A program made the translations under genes and the position numbers. Of a stretch of 64,000 nt of DNA, positions 34,630-43,957 are shown in pieces. Under the pieces are notes generated by a model, which made no database searches, had not been told where the DNA came from, and worked only from the letters and a program-made list of their open reading frames with translations. Numbering within the stretch: the first letter of the stretch is position 1; every line of letters starts with the position of its first letter. The DNA comes from Hyphomicrobiales bacterium (GTDB taxonomy: Bacteria > Pseudomonadota > Alphaproteobacteria > Rhizobiales > Beijerinckiaceae), in contig UCBZ01000040.1 in the NCBI GenBank assembly GCA_900470775.1, positions 62,295 to 126,294 on the forward strand, in the 5' to 3' direction.

Positions 34630-35826
34630 ATGAAGACTGACATCATGACAACCGACGCCAGCACAACTGACACCACGGCAGCCGAAGCCAGCGCGGCCGA
34701 CTTCACCTTCCATCTGCACGCGCGTGATGGCGCGGCCCGCACCGGCGAGATCCGCATGCCGCGTGGCGTGATCCGGACGCCGGCCTTCATGCCTGTCGGT
34801 ACGGCTGCGACGGTCAAGGGCATGTACCCCGACCAGGTCAGGGCGCTTGGCGCCGATGTCGTGCTCGGCAACACCTACCATCTGATGCTGCGCCCCGGTG
34901 CCGAGCGGGTCGCCAAGCTCGGCGGCCTGCACCGCTTCATGAACTGGCCGCACCCGATCCTGACCGATTCCGGCGGCTTCCAGGTGATGTCGCTGGCCAA
35001 TCTGCGCAAGCTGACGGAGGAGGGCGTCACCTTCCAGTCGCATATCGACGGCTCCAGGCACATGCTTAGCCCCGAGCGCTCGGTCGAGATCCAGAACCTG
35101 CTCGGCTCGGACATCGTCATGCAGCTCGACGAGTGTGTTTCTCTACCCTGTGAGGACAAGGTCGCCGAGAAGGCGATGCGGCTGTCGTTGCGCTGGGCGG
35201 AGCGCTGCAAGGCGGCTTTCGGGAACCCGGCGGGCAGGGCGCTGTTCGGTATCGTCCAGGGCGGTTCCGTGCCGGCCCTGCGCGTCGAGAGCGCGCGCGA
35301 ACTCGTCGCCATGGACCTGAAGGGCTACGCCATCGGCGGGCTGGCCGTCGGCGAACCGCAGCACGTCATGCTGGCGATGATCGAAACGGTCGAGCCGCAT
35401 CTGCCGGTCGAGAAGCCGCGCTACCTGATGGGCGTCGGCACGCCCGACGACATCGTCCAGGCGGTCTGCCGCGGCATCGACATGTTCGATTGCGTGATGC
35501 CGACGCGGGCCGGCCGTCACGGCCAGATCTTCACCCGCTTCGGGCGGATGAACCTCAAGAACGCCAAACATGCCGACGATCCGCGCCCGGTCGACGAGGC
35601 GTCCTCCTGCCCGGCGGCGAACGGCTGGTCGCGCGCCTATCTCCACCATCTCGTCAAATCCGAGGAGATGCTCGGCAAGATGCTGCTGACCTGGGTCAAC
35701 CTGGCCTATTATCAGGAGTTGATGGCGGGGCTTCGCGCGGCGATCGCAGCCGGACGGCTGGCGGATTTCGTGGCGCAGACGAAGGAAGACTGGGCGAAGG
35801 GCGACACCGCCGGCGAGCCGGCGTGA
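34630..35826 (+). CDS. tgt: tRNA-guanine transglycosylase (Tgt), zinc site degraded
   Basis: A 398-residue bacterial Tgt that exchanges guanine-34 of GU(N) tRNAs for preQ1 in queuosine synthesis. Catalytic elements are intact: [10 protein letters not shown] near residue 115, FGIVQGGSV near 200, and the nucleophile Asp in [16 protein letters not shown] near 285. The C-terminal zinc site is not: the C-x-C-x2-C motif of E. coli Tgt reads SSCPAAN here, leaving one of three Cys, and the fourth ligand His (in the LNTIHNLRYY region) is Val in [10 protein letters not shown]. The N-terminus has an Ala/Thr-rich extension of about 20 residues. Its stop overlaps the GTG start of the following membrane-protein gene. 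Confidence 0.95.
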   Translation: MKTDIMTTDASTTDTTAAEASAADFTFHLHARDGAARTGEIRMPRGVIRTPAFMPVGTAATVKGMYPDQVRALGADVVLGNTYHLMLRPGAERVAKLGGLHRFMNWPHPILTDSGGFQVMSLANLRKLTEEGVTFQSHIDGSRHMLSPERSVEIQNLLGSDIVMQLDECVSLPCEDKVAEKAMRLSLRWAERCKAAFGNPAGRALFGIVQGGSVPALRVESARELVAMDLKGYAIGGLAVGEPQHVMLAMIETVEPHLPVEKPRYLMGVGTPDDIVQAVCRGIDMFDCVMPTRAGRHGQIFTRFGRMNLKNAKHADDPRPVDEASSCPAANGWSRAYLHHLVKSEEMLGKMLLTWVNLAYYQELMAGLRAAIAAGRLADFVAQTKEDWAKGDTAGEPA

Positions 35827-36608
35827 TCGACCCCTGGTTTCTGCTGCTGGCCCTGAAGATGGCGACCGCGGCGGCGGTCGTCGTCGGTTGCTCGCTGCTG
35901 GCCGAGCGCAGCGGCCCGATGATCGCCGCGATGATCGCGACCCTGCCGATCTCGATCGGCCCGGTCTACATCTTCCTAGCCCTCGACCACGACGCAGCCT
36001 TCATTGCGCAGGGCGCGCTCGGCAGCATGAGCGCAAACCTCGCCAATGCGGCTCTCTGTCTCGTGTATATCCCTCTGGCGCAACGTTTCGGCACGCTCGT
36101 CTGCCTTGGCGCGGCCGTGCTGGCCTGGCTCGCGGTGCTGTTCCTGCTGCGCGTTCTGGAGCCGTCCTTCGCCGTGCTGCTGATCACGACGGTCGTGGTC
36201 TATGGCTGCCTGCACGGGCTCTTTCGACATTATCGCGCGGCCAGGCCGAAACATCAGCCGAGCCGGCCCTGGTATTTGATTCCGATGCGGGCCGGCTTCG
36301 TGGCGACGCTCGCCGCCGTGGTGACCACGCTCAGCGCGCAGGTCGGTCCGGTCTGGTCGGGAGCTCTGGCGGCACTGCCGGTGGTGTTGACGAGCATGAT
36401 CGCGATGCTTCAGCCCCGGATCGGTGGGCCGGCGATGGCCGCCGTCCTCGCCAACAGCGCGCTCCCCCTGATCGGCTTCGGCATGGCGATCGGCTCGGTT
36501 TACCTGGCCGCCGTGCCGCTCGGCTCAGCCCTGGCGCTGACGCTCGGGCTCGCCATCAGCCTCGCCTGGAATCTCGGGCTGATGCGCCTAAGCCGTGGCG
36601 GGCGCTGA
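35823..36608 (+). CDS. Polytopic membrane protein of unknown function
   Basis: A 261-residue, very hydrophobic protein with about eight transmembrane segments and short loops. The start is a GTG at 35823 that overlaps the tgt stop (GTGA), so it is translationally coupled to tgt. The segment [25 protein letters not shown] and the repeat-like [18 protein letters not shown] suggest two related halves, as in small permeases. I do not recognise a named family. Coupling to tgt hints at a queuosine-related link such as precursor transport, but nothing in the sequence proves it. Confidence 0.78.
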   Translation: MIDPWFLLLALKMATAAAVVVGCSLLAERSGPMIAAMIATLPISIGPVYIFLALDHDAAFIAQGALGSMSANLANAALCLVYIPLAQRFGTLVCLGAAVLAWLAVLFLLRVLEPSFAVLLITTVVVYGCLHGLFRHYRAARPKHQPSRPWYLIPMRAGFVATLAAVVTTLSAQVGPVWSGALAALPVVLTSMIAMLQPRIGGPAMAAVLANSALPLIGFGMAIGSVYLAAVPLGSALALTLGLAISLAWNLGLMRLSRGGR

Positions 36609-37520
36609 GCGCCGCCAGGACGCGATGAACAGCCCGCCGATGATCAGCCCGATGCCGGCGACCTGCAGCCCGGTCGGGATTTCGCCGAGGACGGGGATGC
36701 CCAGGAGCGTGCCGATGACGGGGATCATCGGCGGGAAACGCCCTGCCACGGACGGCCCGAGCGCGCGGGCCGCCAAGCTCCACAGCCACAGGCCGAGCAC
36801 GACATTGAGCACGCCCTGGTTCAGCCCATGCAACACGATGACCCACCACGGCGCGACATCGAAGCCGCGGAAGAAGAACAGCGCGTAGAACGGCAGATAG
36901 GCCATCGACAGCACCGCGACGACGCTCGTCACCTTCAGCGCATCGAGCCGCCAGAGCTGGACCAGCAGCGGATACATGCCCCAGATCAGGCCGACACCGA
37001 CGAAGCAGAGATCGCCGAACAGGATCGACGGATTGGTATGGGTCGTCCCGGCGATGCCAAGGCAGACCAGGCCGAGCAGAACACCGATGATGCCGAGCAC
37101 CAGCTGTCGCGTGATCAGGGCCCCGAACAGCGCGACGCTGCCGATGATGCTGATCACCGTCACCAAGCCGGGTCCGATCGTCGCGCCGTGGGCCGCAGGT
37201 GCATAGGTGACGCCGGTCAGCAGCAGGAAGCTCATCGGGAAGCCGCTCATCAGCGCCAGCGTGATGCCGCGTCCCCAGCCGACGCCGCCGCATGTGGTGA
37301 CGCCGCGTGCCAGGAAACCTGGCAGCAGCAGCAGGCCCGCGACGCCGAAGCGCAGGGCGAGAAGATCATGCGAGGTCAGGCCGTTGAGGACGGCATGGCG
37401 ACTGATGACGAAATTGGAGCCGAAGATCAGCATGGCCAGCATCATGCCGGCAAAGGCCAGCCGCCAGCGCCGCTTCTCGCGGCTCTGGTTCGCTTCGGAC
37501 AACGGTGCCGTCTGATCCAT
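36588..37520 (-). CDS. EamA/DMT-superfamily transporter
   Basis: A 310-residue ten-helix DMT transporter with two EamA repeats. The N-terminal repeat begins LAFAGMMLAMLIFGSNFVIS. The C-terminal repeat holds VLGEIPTGLQVAGIGLIIGG. It is convergent with the preceding membrane-protein gene, overlapping by 21 bases at the 3' ends. The start is the ATG at 37520, after a 31-residue hydrophilic tail at the N-terminus. The substrate is unknown. Confidence 0.87.
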   Translation of the reverse strand: MDQTAPLSEANQSREKRRWRLAFAGMMLAMLIFGSNFVISRHAVLNGLTSHDLLALRFGVAGLLLLPGFLARGVTTCGGVGWGRGITLALMSGFPMSFLLLTGVTYAPAAHGATIGPGLVTVISIIGSVALFGALITRQLVLGIIGVLLGLVCLGIAGTTHTNPSILFGDLCFVGVGLIWGMYPLLVQLWRLDALKVTSVVAVLSMAYLPFYALFFFRGFDVAPWWVIVLHGLNQGVLNVVLGLWLWSLAARALGPSVAGRFPPMIPVIGTLLGIPVLGEIPTGLQVAGIGLIIGGLFIASWRRSAPATA

Positions 37521-37721
37521 CCCGCCGGTATCGCGCGAATGCCGGCGCGGCGTTAGCGCCGCAGGTGCATGGCGCCTGCGCATGTTCGCGGATGCAGCAT
37601 GGAGGTCGGCGCAGCGGCAGAAACAATTGGAGACGAAGCACCGCAATTGCTCCCCGCTTCGGCCGTTCTCGCGCCGGGCCTCCCGTGCTTTCTGTGCAGG
37701 TTCATGGAGGGATTTATCGAC

Positions 37722-38408
37722 ATGTCGGGTTCGATCTTCACGGGGGCGGCGGGCTTCCTGCGCGGCGTCGGCAACCAGGCGGCGATCTCTGTCGCTGCGT
37801 CTGCCCTTGCGGCGGTGCTTCTTGCGCTTCCGGGCGGGATTTCGCTGCCGTTCACGGGCTCGGCTGCCGAGCAGAGCGATATCGGCCGGGGCAGCTCCGA
37901 TGGCTGGGTCTCGCCGGTTGCGTCCGACGGCAAGATCCGTGCGCGCCATCAGGACGCGGCGGGCGGCGATGCGCCGCTGCGGGCATCGGATCTGCCGGGC
38001 CTGCTCAGCCCGGCCGCGATCGTGATGCCGATGATGCTCGAATGGACTCAGCCGGTCGTCGAGATCGCAGCCCTGCCGCAAGCCCGGTCCACTGCCGCAA
38101 CCGAACCACGCGCCCGTCTCGTCCAGGCGCAGGCGCAGGCGCTTCCGCCCCGCCGGCCCGCGATCGAACGCGCCGTGGCGGTATCCGATACGGCGCCGCT
38201 TCAGATCGCACCGGCCTCAGTGCAGGTCGCGGCGAATGCTCCCGCGACGAGTGAGGTGGCAAGACCACCGCAGCGCAGCGTGCTGGGCGTGACCATGCCC
38301 GCACCGGTGTCCCGCGTCGGCGATGCGGTCTCCGGCGCGGTCGGCCTGGTCGGCGCGGCGGGGACCTGGACGCTGTCGCGCGCGTCGGACCTGCTGCCGC
38401 GTCTCTAG
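37722..38408 (+). CDS. Alpha-proteobacterial protein of unknown function with one N-terminal hydrophobic segment
   Basis: A 228-residue protein. Residues 15-40 (VGNQAAISVAASALAAVLLAL) form a hydrophobic segment that may be a signal anchor. The rest is rich in Ala, Pro and Gln, with little predicted structure until a short hydrophobic C-terminus (GAVGLVGAAGTWTLSRASDLLPRL). GGAGGG lies nine bases before the ATG at 37722, and ATGs further upstream lack such a site. No family is recognised. Codon use is like its neighbours. Confidence 0.6.
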   Translation: MSGSIFTGAAGFLRGVGNQAAISVAASALAAVLLALPGGISLPFTGSAAEQSDIGRGSSDGWVSPVASDGKIRARHQDAAGGDAPLRASDLPGLLSPAAIVMPMMLEWTQPVVEIAALPQARSTAATEPRARLVQAQAQALPPRRPAIERAVAVSDTAPLQIAPASVQVAANAPATSEVARPPQRSVLGVTMPAPVSRVGDAVSGAVGLVGAAGTWTLSRASDLLPRL

Positions 38409-38466
38409 AGCGTTTTCAAGCGAAGTGGATACCGGTTCGCATGAAGAAAACGCGTCAGCTATGCTC
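38405..38466. repeat. Interspersed repeat, family B copy 1
   Basis: An element of about 60 bases between a hypothetical gene and eno. It contains AGAGCGTTTTCAAGCGAAGT, ACCGGTTCGC, and an internal inverted pair CGTTTTC/GAAAACG. A related sequence lies in the opposite orientation at 40509-40565. Such elements are abundant in Hyphomicrobiales genomes. Confidence 0.6.
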
Positions 38467-38471
38467 TGGCC

Positions 38472-39827
<1,356 letters not shown>

Positions 39828-39976
39828 TCAATCCGCGCGCCAGCAGGCCACGGCGGCGGAATCCAGCGAGACCGCCGTGCAACATCGGGCACGTTCGCCT
39901 TGTTCTCGCCAGGCTCCGGCCCGCGTCTTGCGGTTCTGCCGATGTTTACAGCCGACTGTTTCATCGGGAGACGAGA

Positions 39977-40102
39977 ATGTTCCGGATCATGCCCAATAGC
40001 CCCCGCCCGTCCCTGGCGGTCGTCCTCGCCTCGGTCGCCGTCACCCTGGCGTGGTGGGCGGGACTGTGTGCGTTCGCTGGCCGGGCCGTCTGGTTCTGGT
40101 GA
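39977..40102 (+). CDS. Small membrane protein, 41 residues
   Basis: A 41-codon frame with a good ribosome-binding site (GGGAG, nine bases before the ATG). The peptide has a short polar head (MFRIMPNSPRPS) and one hydrophobic helix (LAVVLASVAVTLAWWAGLCA). It ends directly before the stop of the convergent 75-residue membrane-protein gene, with no gap. No family is recognised. Its size makes the call tentative, but the spacing and hydrophobic pattern support a real gene. Confidence 0.5.
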   Translation: MFRIMPNSPRPSLAVVLASVAVTLAWWAGLCAFAGRAVWFW

Positions 40103-40330
40103 TCAGGAATCATCCTCGGTGCGGACATAGCCGCCGACGAGGAAGCCGCTCTGGAGCGCGAAGAGGTAGCCGATCCAGACCAGGATGCTGAAGAAGCCGA
40201 ATTCGTCGCGCACCAGCCAGAGCGGGATCATGACGAGCGTCATGGCCAGGCTCGCCGCGATGATCGCGAGGTAGTTATAGGACAGGCCGATCAGGATTCC
40301 GATGAGAAACAAGATACCGGCAATAATCAT
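40103..40330 (-). CDS. Small membrane protein, 75 residues
   Basis: A 75-residue protein with two hydrophobic helices (IIAGILFLIGILIGLSYNYL and a second from ILVWIGYLFALQSGFLVGGY) separated by a charged loop (WLVRDEFGF), ending in an acidic tail. The family is not recognised. It is convergent with the 41-residue gene and lies upstream of a repeat-containing gap. Confidence 0.65.
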   Translation of the reverse strand: MIIAGILFLIGILIGLSYNYLAIIAASLAMTLVMIPLWLVRDEFGFFSILVWIGYLFALQSGFLVGGYVRTEDDS

Positions 40331-40508
40331 CGGTCGGCTGAATCGCTTGTCCAGGAGGCCGCAGTGACATCTGCCGGCTGGAGAAGCGTCGTAGCGGGGT
40401 GACCGCTCCGATCCTGTTTACGGTCGCGGCGCGATTTGAATCAAATTGACGGCACGTAGCGGGTTGGTGCGCGTTGCATCCTGCCGAAGCGCTGCTTCGG
40501 GCACCCGC

Positions 40509-40565
40509 CGGCAAAGCTCGGCATGGCGAAAACCGGTTCCCACGGCCTCGCGCAATGCTCTAGAA
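40509..40565. repeat. Interspersed repeat, family B copy 2 (inverted)
   Basis: The minus strand reads TCTAGAGCATT followed at a similar distance by GTGGGAACCGGTTTTCG, matching the layout of the copy at 38405 in the opposite orientation. It lies just before queF. Confidence 0.5.
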
Positions 40566-40589
40566 GGCTGCAAACCTCAGGAGCCTCCG

Positions 40590-41045
40590 ATGTCGATCGA
40601 CGCCTCGACCCTGCAACTCGGGCAGCATGCCGAGCTGCCTGCTTCGCCCGACCAGGCGCGCCTCGACCGCGTGCCCAATCCGCACCAGGGCACGTCCTAT
40701 CTCGCGCGCTTCACCTGTCCTGAATTCACCTCGATCTGTCCCGTCACCGGTCAGCCCGATTTCGGCATCCTCGTCATCGACTACCTGCCGGGCCGGTGGC
40801 TGGTCGAATCGAAGTCGCTGAAGCTCTATCTCGGCGCCTTCCGCAACCATGGCGCCTTCCACGAGGACTGCACCGTGGGGATCGGCAAGCGCCTCGTCGA
40901 ACTGCTCGAGCCGGAGTGGTTCCGGATCGGCGGCTACTGGTATCCGCGTGGCGGCATCCCAATCGACGTGTTCTGGCAGACGGGCGAGCCGCCGAAGGGC
41001 CTATGGCTTCCCGACCAGGGCGTCGCGCCCTATCGCGGGCGCTAG
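40590..41045 (+). CDS. queF: NADPH-dependent 7-cyano-7-deazaguanine reductase QueF
   Basis: A 151-residue unimodular QueF that reduces preQ0 to preQ1, the substrate for Tgt encoded 5 kb to the left. The catalytic Cys is in [14 protein letters not shown] (near residue 51), the family motif [21 protein letters not shown] covers 74-94, and the NADPH-binding block is visible near it. GGAG lies five bases before the ATG at 40590. A longer reading from 40446 has no homology and crosses a repeat. Confidence 0.95.
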   Translation: MSIDASTLQLGQHAELPASPDQARLDRVPNPHQGTSYLARFTCPEFTSICPVTGQPDFGILVIDYLPGRWLVESKSLKLYLGAFRNHGAFHEDCTVGIGKRLVELLEPEWFRIGGYWYPRGGIPIDVFWQTGEPPKGLWLPDQGVAPYRGR

Positions 41046-41209
41046 GCGTCCGGCCCGAGCGAGCCGTTTGCCGCGATCATTGCCACCGGCGCAGTGTCCT
41101 TTGCCCGGCAGGCGCATTGCTCATGAGAGCATGCCTATACGCGGAGACGAGATTCCGTTCCGGCTGCTGCCGAAATGTGACGATGTCCGGGCGCGAAAGC
41201 CGATACGGC

Positions 41210-42424
41210 TCAGGTGCGGCTGCCGGCCAGCGGCATGATGCGCGGCGTGACGTAGCCGAACACCACGATCGCAACGGAGAACAGCAGGATCGCCGCACCG
41301 GTCCCGATCAGGTGCATCGCCGATCCCATCACCAGCGGGCCCATCGCCTGACCGAGGAAGAAGCAGCAGGCGAACAGCGCCATCGCCGAGCCGCGCGCGC
41401 TTGGCGCAAGCTCGGTCGCCTGCGCCTGGAAGGTGCCGTGCAGCAGGAAGAAGCCGAAGCCCTGCAGACCGAAGAGCGGGATCGCGCTCCACCAGGGCCA
41501 GTCGAAGGCGAAGAGGGCGAGCCCGATGGCGCAGATCACGCCGCCGGTGCGGGTCATCAGCTTCGGCCCGAGCCGCTCGACGAGGATGCGGGTCGACAGG
41601 CCGTACACCAGGCAGCCGAATCCCATGCCGGCGATGACGAGACCCGCCTGTGCCGGGCCGACGTCCGAGCGCTCGAACAGGATCGCGGCGACATAGGCCG
41701 GGATGCCGAACAGCAGGATTCCCTCGATGATCACCAGGCCGTAGAGCAGCTTGGTCCTCGGGTTGGAGAAGACGGTGCGATAATTGGCGAGCGCGCCGGA
41801 GAGGCTGAGTTTCTGGCGCGTGACGTTGCGGCGGGGTTTCAGCACCACCGCAACGAGGATGGCCGCCAGCGTCGCGATGAGCGCCGCCGAGAGGAAGGCG
41901 GCGCGCCAGCCGATATGCGTCGCGATCAGCCCTGAGCAGGCCGAGCCCGACATCTGCCCGATGATCATCAGCACGGTGAACCGGCCGAGCGCGATCTGGC
42001 GCTCCTGCATCGGCGCCCGATCTCCGATCGCTGCCATTGCGATCGGGATGATCCCGCCCGACGCGACGCCGGTGACGGCCCGCACCACGGCCATCACCTC
42101 GAAGCTACCGGACAGGGCGGCGACCGACGAGAACAGCGCCAGGGCCAGCAGGCAGATCAGGATCGTGCGGACCTTGCCAATCGCGTCGGCGAGCGGGCCG
42201 AGGAACGGCTGGCCCAGCGCATAGGATAGCGAGAAGGCCGTCACCATCATCACGATGTGAGGGACGCTGCGGCCGAACTCACCGGCGAGCGTCGGGATCA
42301 GCGGATCGATGATCCGCATGGTGAAGGTCGAGGCGAAGCCACAGGCGCCGAGAACCAGGATGAGCGGGGTCAGGGAGATGGGCGCCGGCGCGGAGGGCGG
42401 CGCCGGTGCGGGCGTGTCAGACAT
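41210..42424 (-). CDS. MFS transporter
   Basis: A 404-residue major facilitator permease with twelve hydrophobic segments. The MFS motif A equivalent is GPLADAIGKVRTI near residues 75-87. The central loop includes KPRRNVTRQKLS. The start ATG at 42424 overlaps the end of kdsA by eight bases (ATGTCTGA), so translation is coupled. The substrate is unknown. Drug efflux is common for this type. Confidence 0.9.
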   Translation of the reverse strand: MSDTPAPAPPSAPAPISLTPLILVLGACGFASTFTMRIIDPLIPTLAGEFGRSVPHIVMMVTAFSLSYALGQPFLGPLADAIGKVRTILICLLALALFSSVAALSGSFEVMAVVRAVTGVASGGIIPIAMAAIGDRAPMQERQIALGRFTVLMIIGQMSGSACSGLIATHIGWRAAFLSAALIATLAAILVAVVLKPRRNVTRQKLSLSGALANYRTVFSNPRTKLLYGLVIIEGILLFGIPAYVAAILFERSDVGPAQAGLVIAGMGFGCLVYGLSTRILVERLGPKLMTRTGGVICAIGLALFAFDWPWWSAIPLFGLQGFGFFLLHGTFQAQATELAPSARGSAMALFACCFFLGQAMGPLVMGSAMHLIGTGAAILLFSVAIVVFGYVTPRIMPLAGSRT

Positions 42425-43289
42425 AAGCCAGCGTAGGCTTGGCCTTGGCCTTGGCAAGTCGATCAAAGCCTTGCAGCTCTGCGATCAGCGCAGGGAAGGC
42501 GCTCAGCGGCACCATGTTGGGGCCGTCGCTGGGTGCGTTGTCGGGGTCTTCATGCGTCTCGATGAACACGCCCGCGACGCCGACCGCGACTGCAGCCCGC
42601 GCCAGAACACCCACGAATTCGCGCTGGCCGCCGGAGGACGAGCCCTTGCCGCCCGGCTGCTGCACCGAATGCGTGGCATCGAAGATCACCGGCGCGCCGA
42701 TCGTCTGCGCCATGATCGGCAGCGCGCGCATGTCGGAGACCAGCGTGTTGTAACCGAAGGACGCGCCCCGTTCGGTCAGCATGACGTTGGGGTTGCCGCT
42801 CTCGGTGATTTTCGCGGCGACATTGACCATGTCCCAGGGCGCCAGGAACTGACCCTTCTTCACATTCACGACACGCCCGGTCTGCGCCGCCGCGACCAGC
42901 AGGTCGGTCTGCCGGCAGAGATAGGCCGGGATCTGCAGCACATCGACGCATTCCGCCACGGCGGCGCATTGGCCTGCTTCGTGCACGTCGGTCAGGACGG
43001 GCAGTCCGGTCGCTTCGCGGATTTCGGCGAAGACGGGCAGGGCGGCCTTGAGCCCCATGCCGCGCTCGGCCCGCACGCTGGTCCGGTTGGCCTTGTCGAA
43101 GGAGGTCTTGAACACGAGGCCGATGCCGAGCCGGTCGGCGATCTCCTTCAGTGCAAAGGCCATCTCGAGCGCATGTTCCCGGCTTTCCATCTGGCACGGG
43201 CCGGCGATCACGGAGAGCGGCAGGCTGTTGCCGAAGCGAACCGGAGACGGCAGATCGGCGCCGATGGAGACGATGGCGTTGGCGGTCAT
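42417..43289 (-). CDS. kdsA: 3-deoxy-8-phosphooctulonate synthase
   Basis: A 290-residue KdsA that condenses arabinose-5-phosphate and phosphoenolpyruvate to KDO-8-phosphate for lipopolysaccharide. Diagnostic blocks are [74 protein letters not shown] and [11 protein letters not shown]. The ATG at 43289 starts the usual N-terminus. It overlaps the MFS gene. Enolase, which makes its substrate phosphoenolpyruvate, lies 2.7 kb away. Confidence 0.97.
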   Translation of the reverse strand: MTANAIVSIGADLPSPVRFGNSLPLSVIAGPCQMESREHALEMAFALKEIADRLGIGLVFKTSFDKANRTSVRAERGMGLKAALPVFAEIREATGLPVLTDVHEAGQCAAVAECVDVLQIPAYLCRQTDLLVAAAQTGRVVNVKKGQFLAPWDMVNVAAKITESGNPNVMLTERGASFGYNTLVSDMRALPIMAQTIGAPVIFDATHSVQQPGGKGSSSGGQREFVGVLARAAVAVGVAGVFIETHEDPDNAPSDGPNMVPLSAFPALIAELQGFDRLAKAKAKPTLAYV

Positions 43290-43567
43290 GGGCGGCGTCC
43301 CCTTTGCGGTCAGGCGCCGGGCTTATGTCCGGCGGGGCCGGTGGGTCAAGCCAAACCGCCTGCAATGCGGATAAGCTGCGACATTGCGTCGAACGGACTG
43401 GCGAAGCAGCGGCGAGGTCTGTAAATTCATCGGCGAGGCATTATGTCGGGTGGGAACGCCAGGGACCGATCTTGAGAACAATGGCAGCCATGACCAGGCA
43501 GGCAGGGAACATCGGGGCGTCGGGCGATGCCGTGCCGCCGCCGGCTGCCCTGGTCGAACCGAGGGGA

Positions 43568-43909
43568 ATGGCCGATCGCCCCAAGCGGCCGCCGCCACCG
43601 ACCGATGGCGGCCGTGACGGGACCGGCACGGCTGTCCTGACCCGGACCCGAACCCGCAAGCCGAACCTCTATCGTGTCCTGCTGCTGAACGACGACTACA
43701 CCCCGATGGAATTCGTCGTTCACGTTCTCGAACGCTTCTTCCAGAAGGACCGTGCCGCTGCCACCCAGATCATGATGCATGTGCATCAAAACGGCGTCGG
43801 CGAATGTGGTGTCTTTACCTACGAGGTCGCCGAGACGAAGGTCACGCTCGTCATGGATCTTGCGCGCAAGCACATGCATCCGCTCCAATGCGTGATGGAG
43901 AAGAAGTAG
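43568..43909 (+). CDS. clpS: ATP-dependent Clp protease adaptor ClpS
   Basis: A 113-residue adaptor that delivers N-degron substrates to ClpA. The core [46 protein letters not shown] and [10 protein letters not shown] are the standard ClpS blocks. The ATG at 43568 gives the usual length and has GAGGGG very close upstream. An in-frame ATG at 43481 would add 29 residues of low complexity. It lies 48 bases before clpA and is divergent from kdsA. Confidence 0.94.
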   Translation: MADRPKRPPPPTDGGRDGTGTAVLTRTRTRKPNLYRVLLLNDDYTPMEFVVHVLERFFQKDRAAATQIMMHVHQNGVGECGVFTYEVAETKVTLVMDLARKHMHPLQCVMEKK

Positions 43910-43957
43910 AGTTTTGAGTTCGCTCACCCAATCGAAATCGGAATAGGAGCGCAATCC

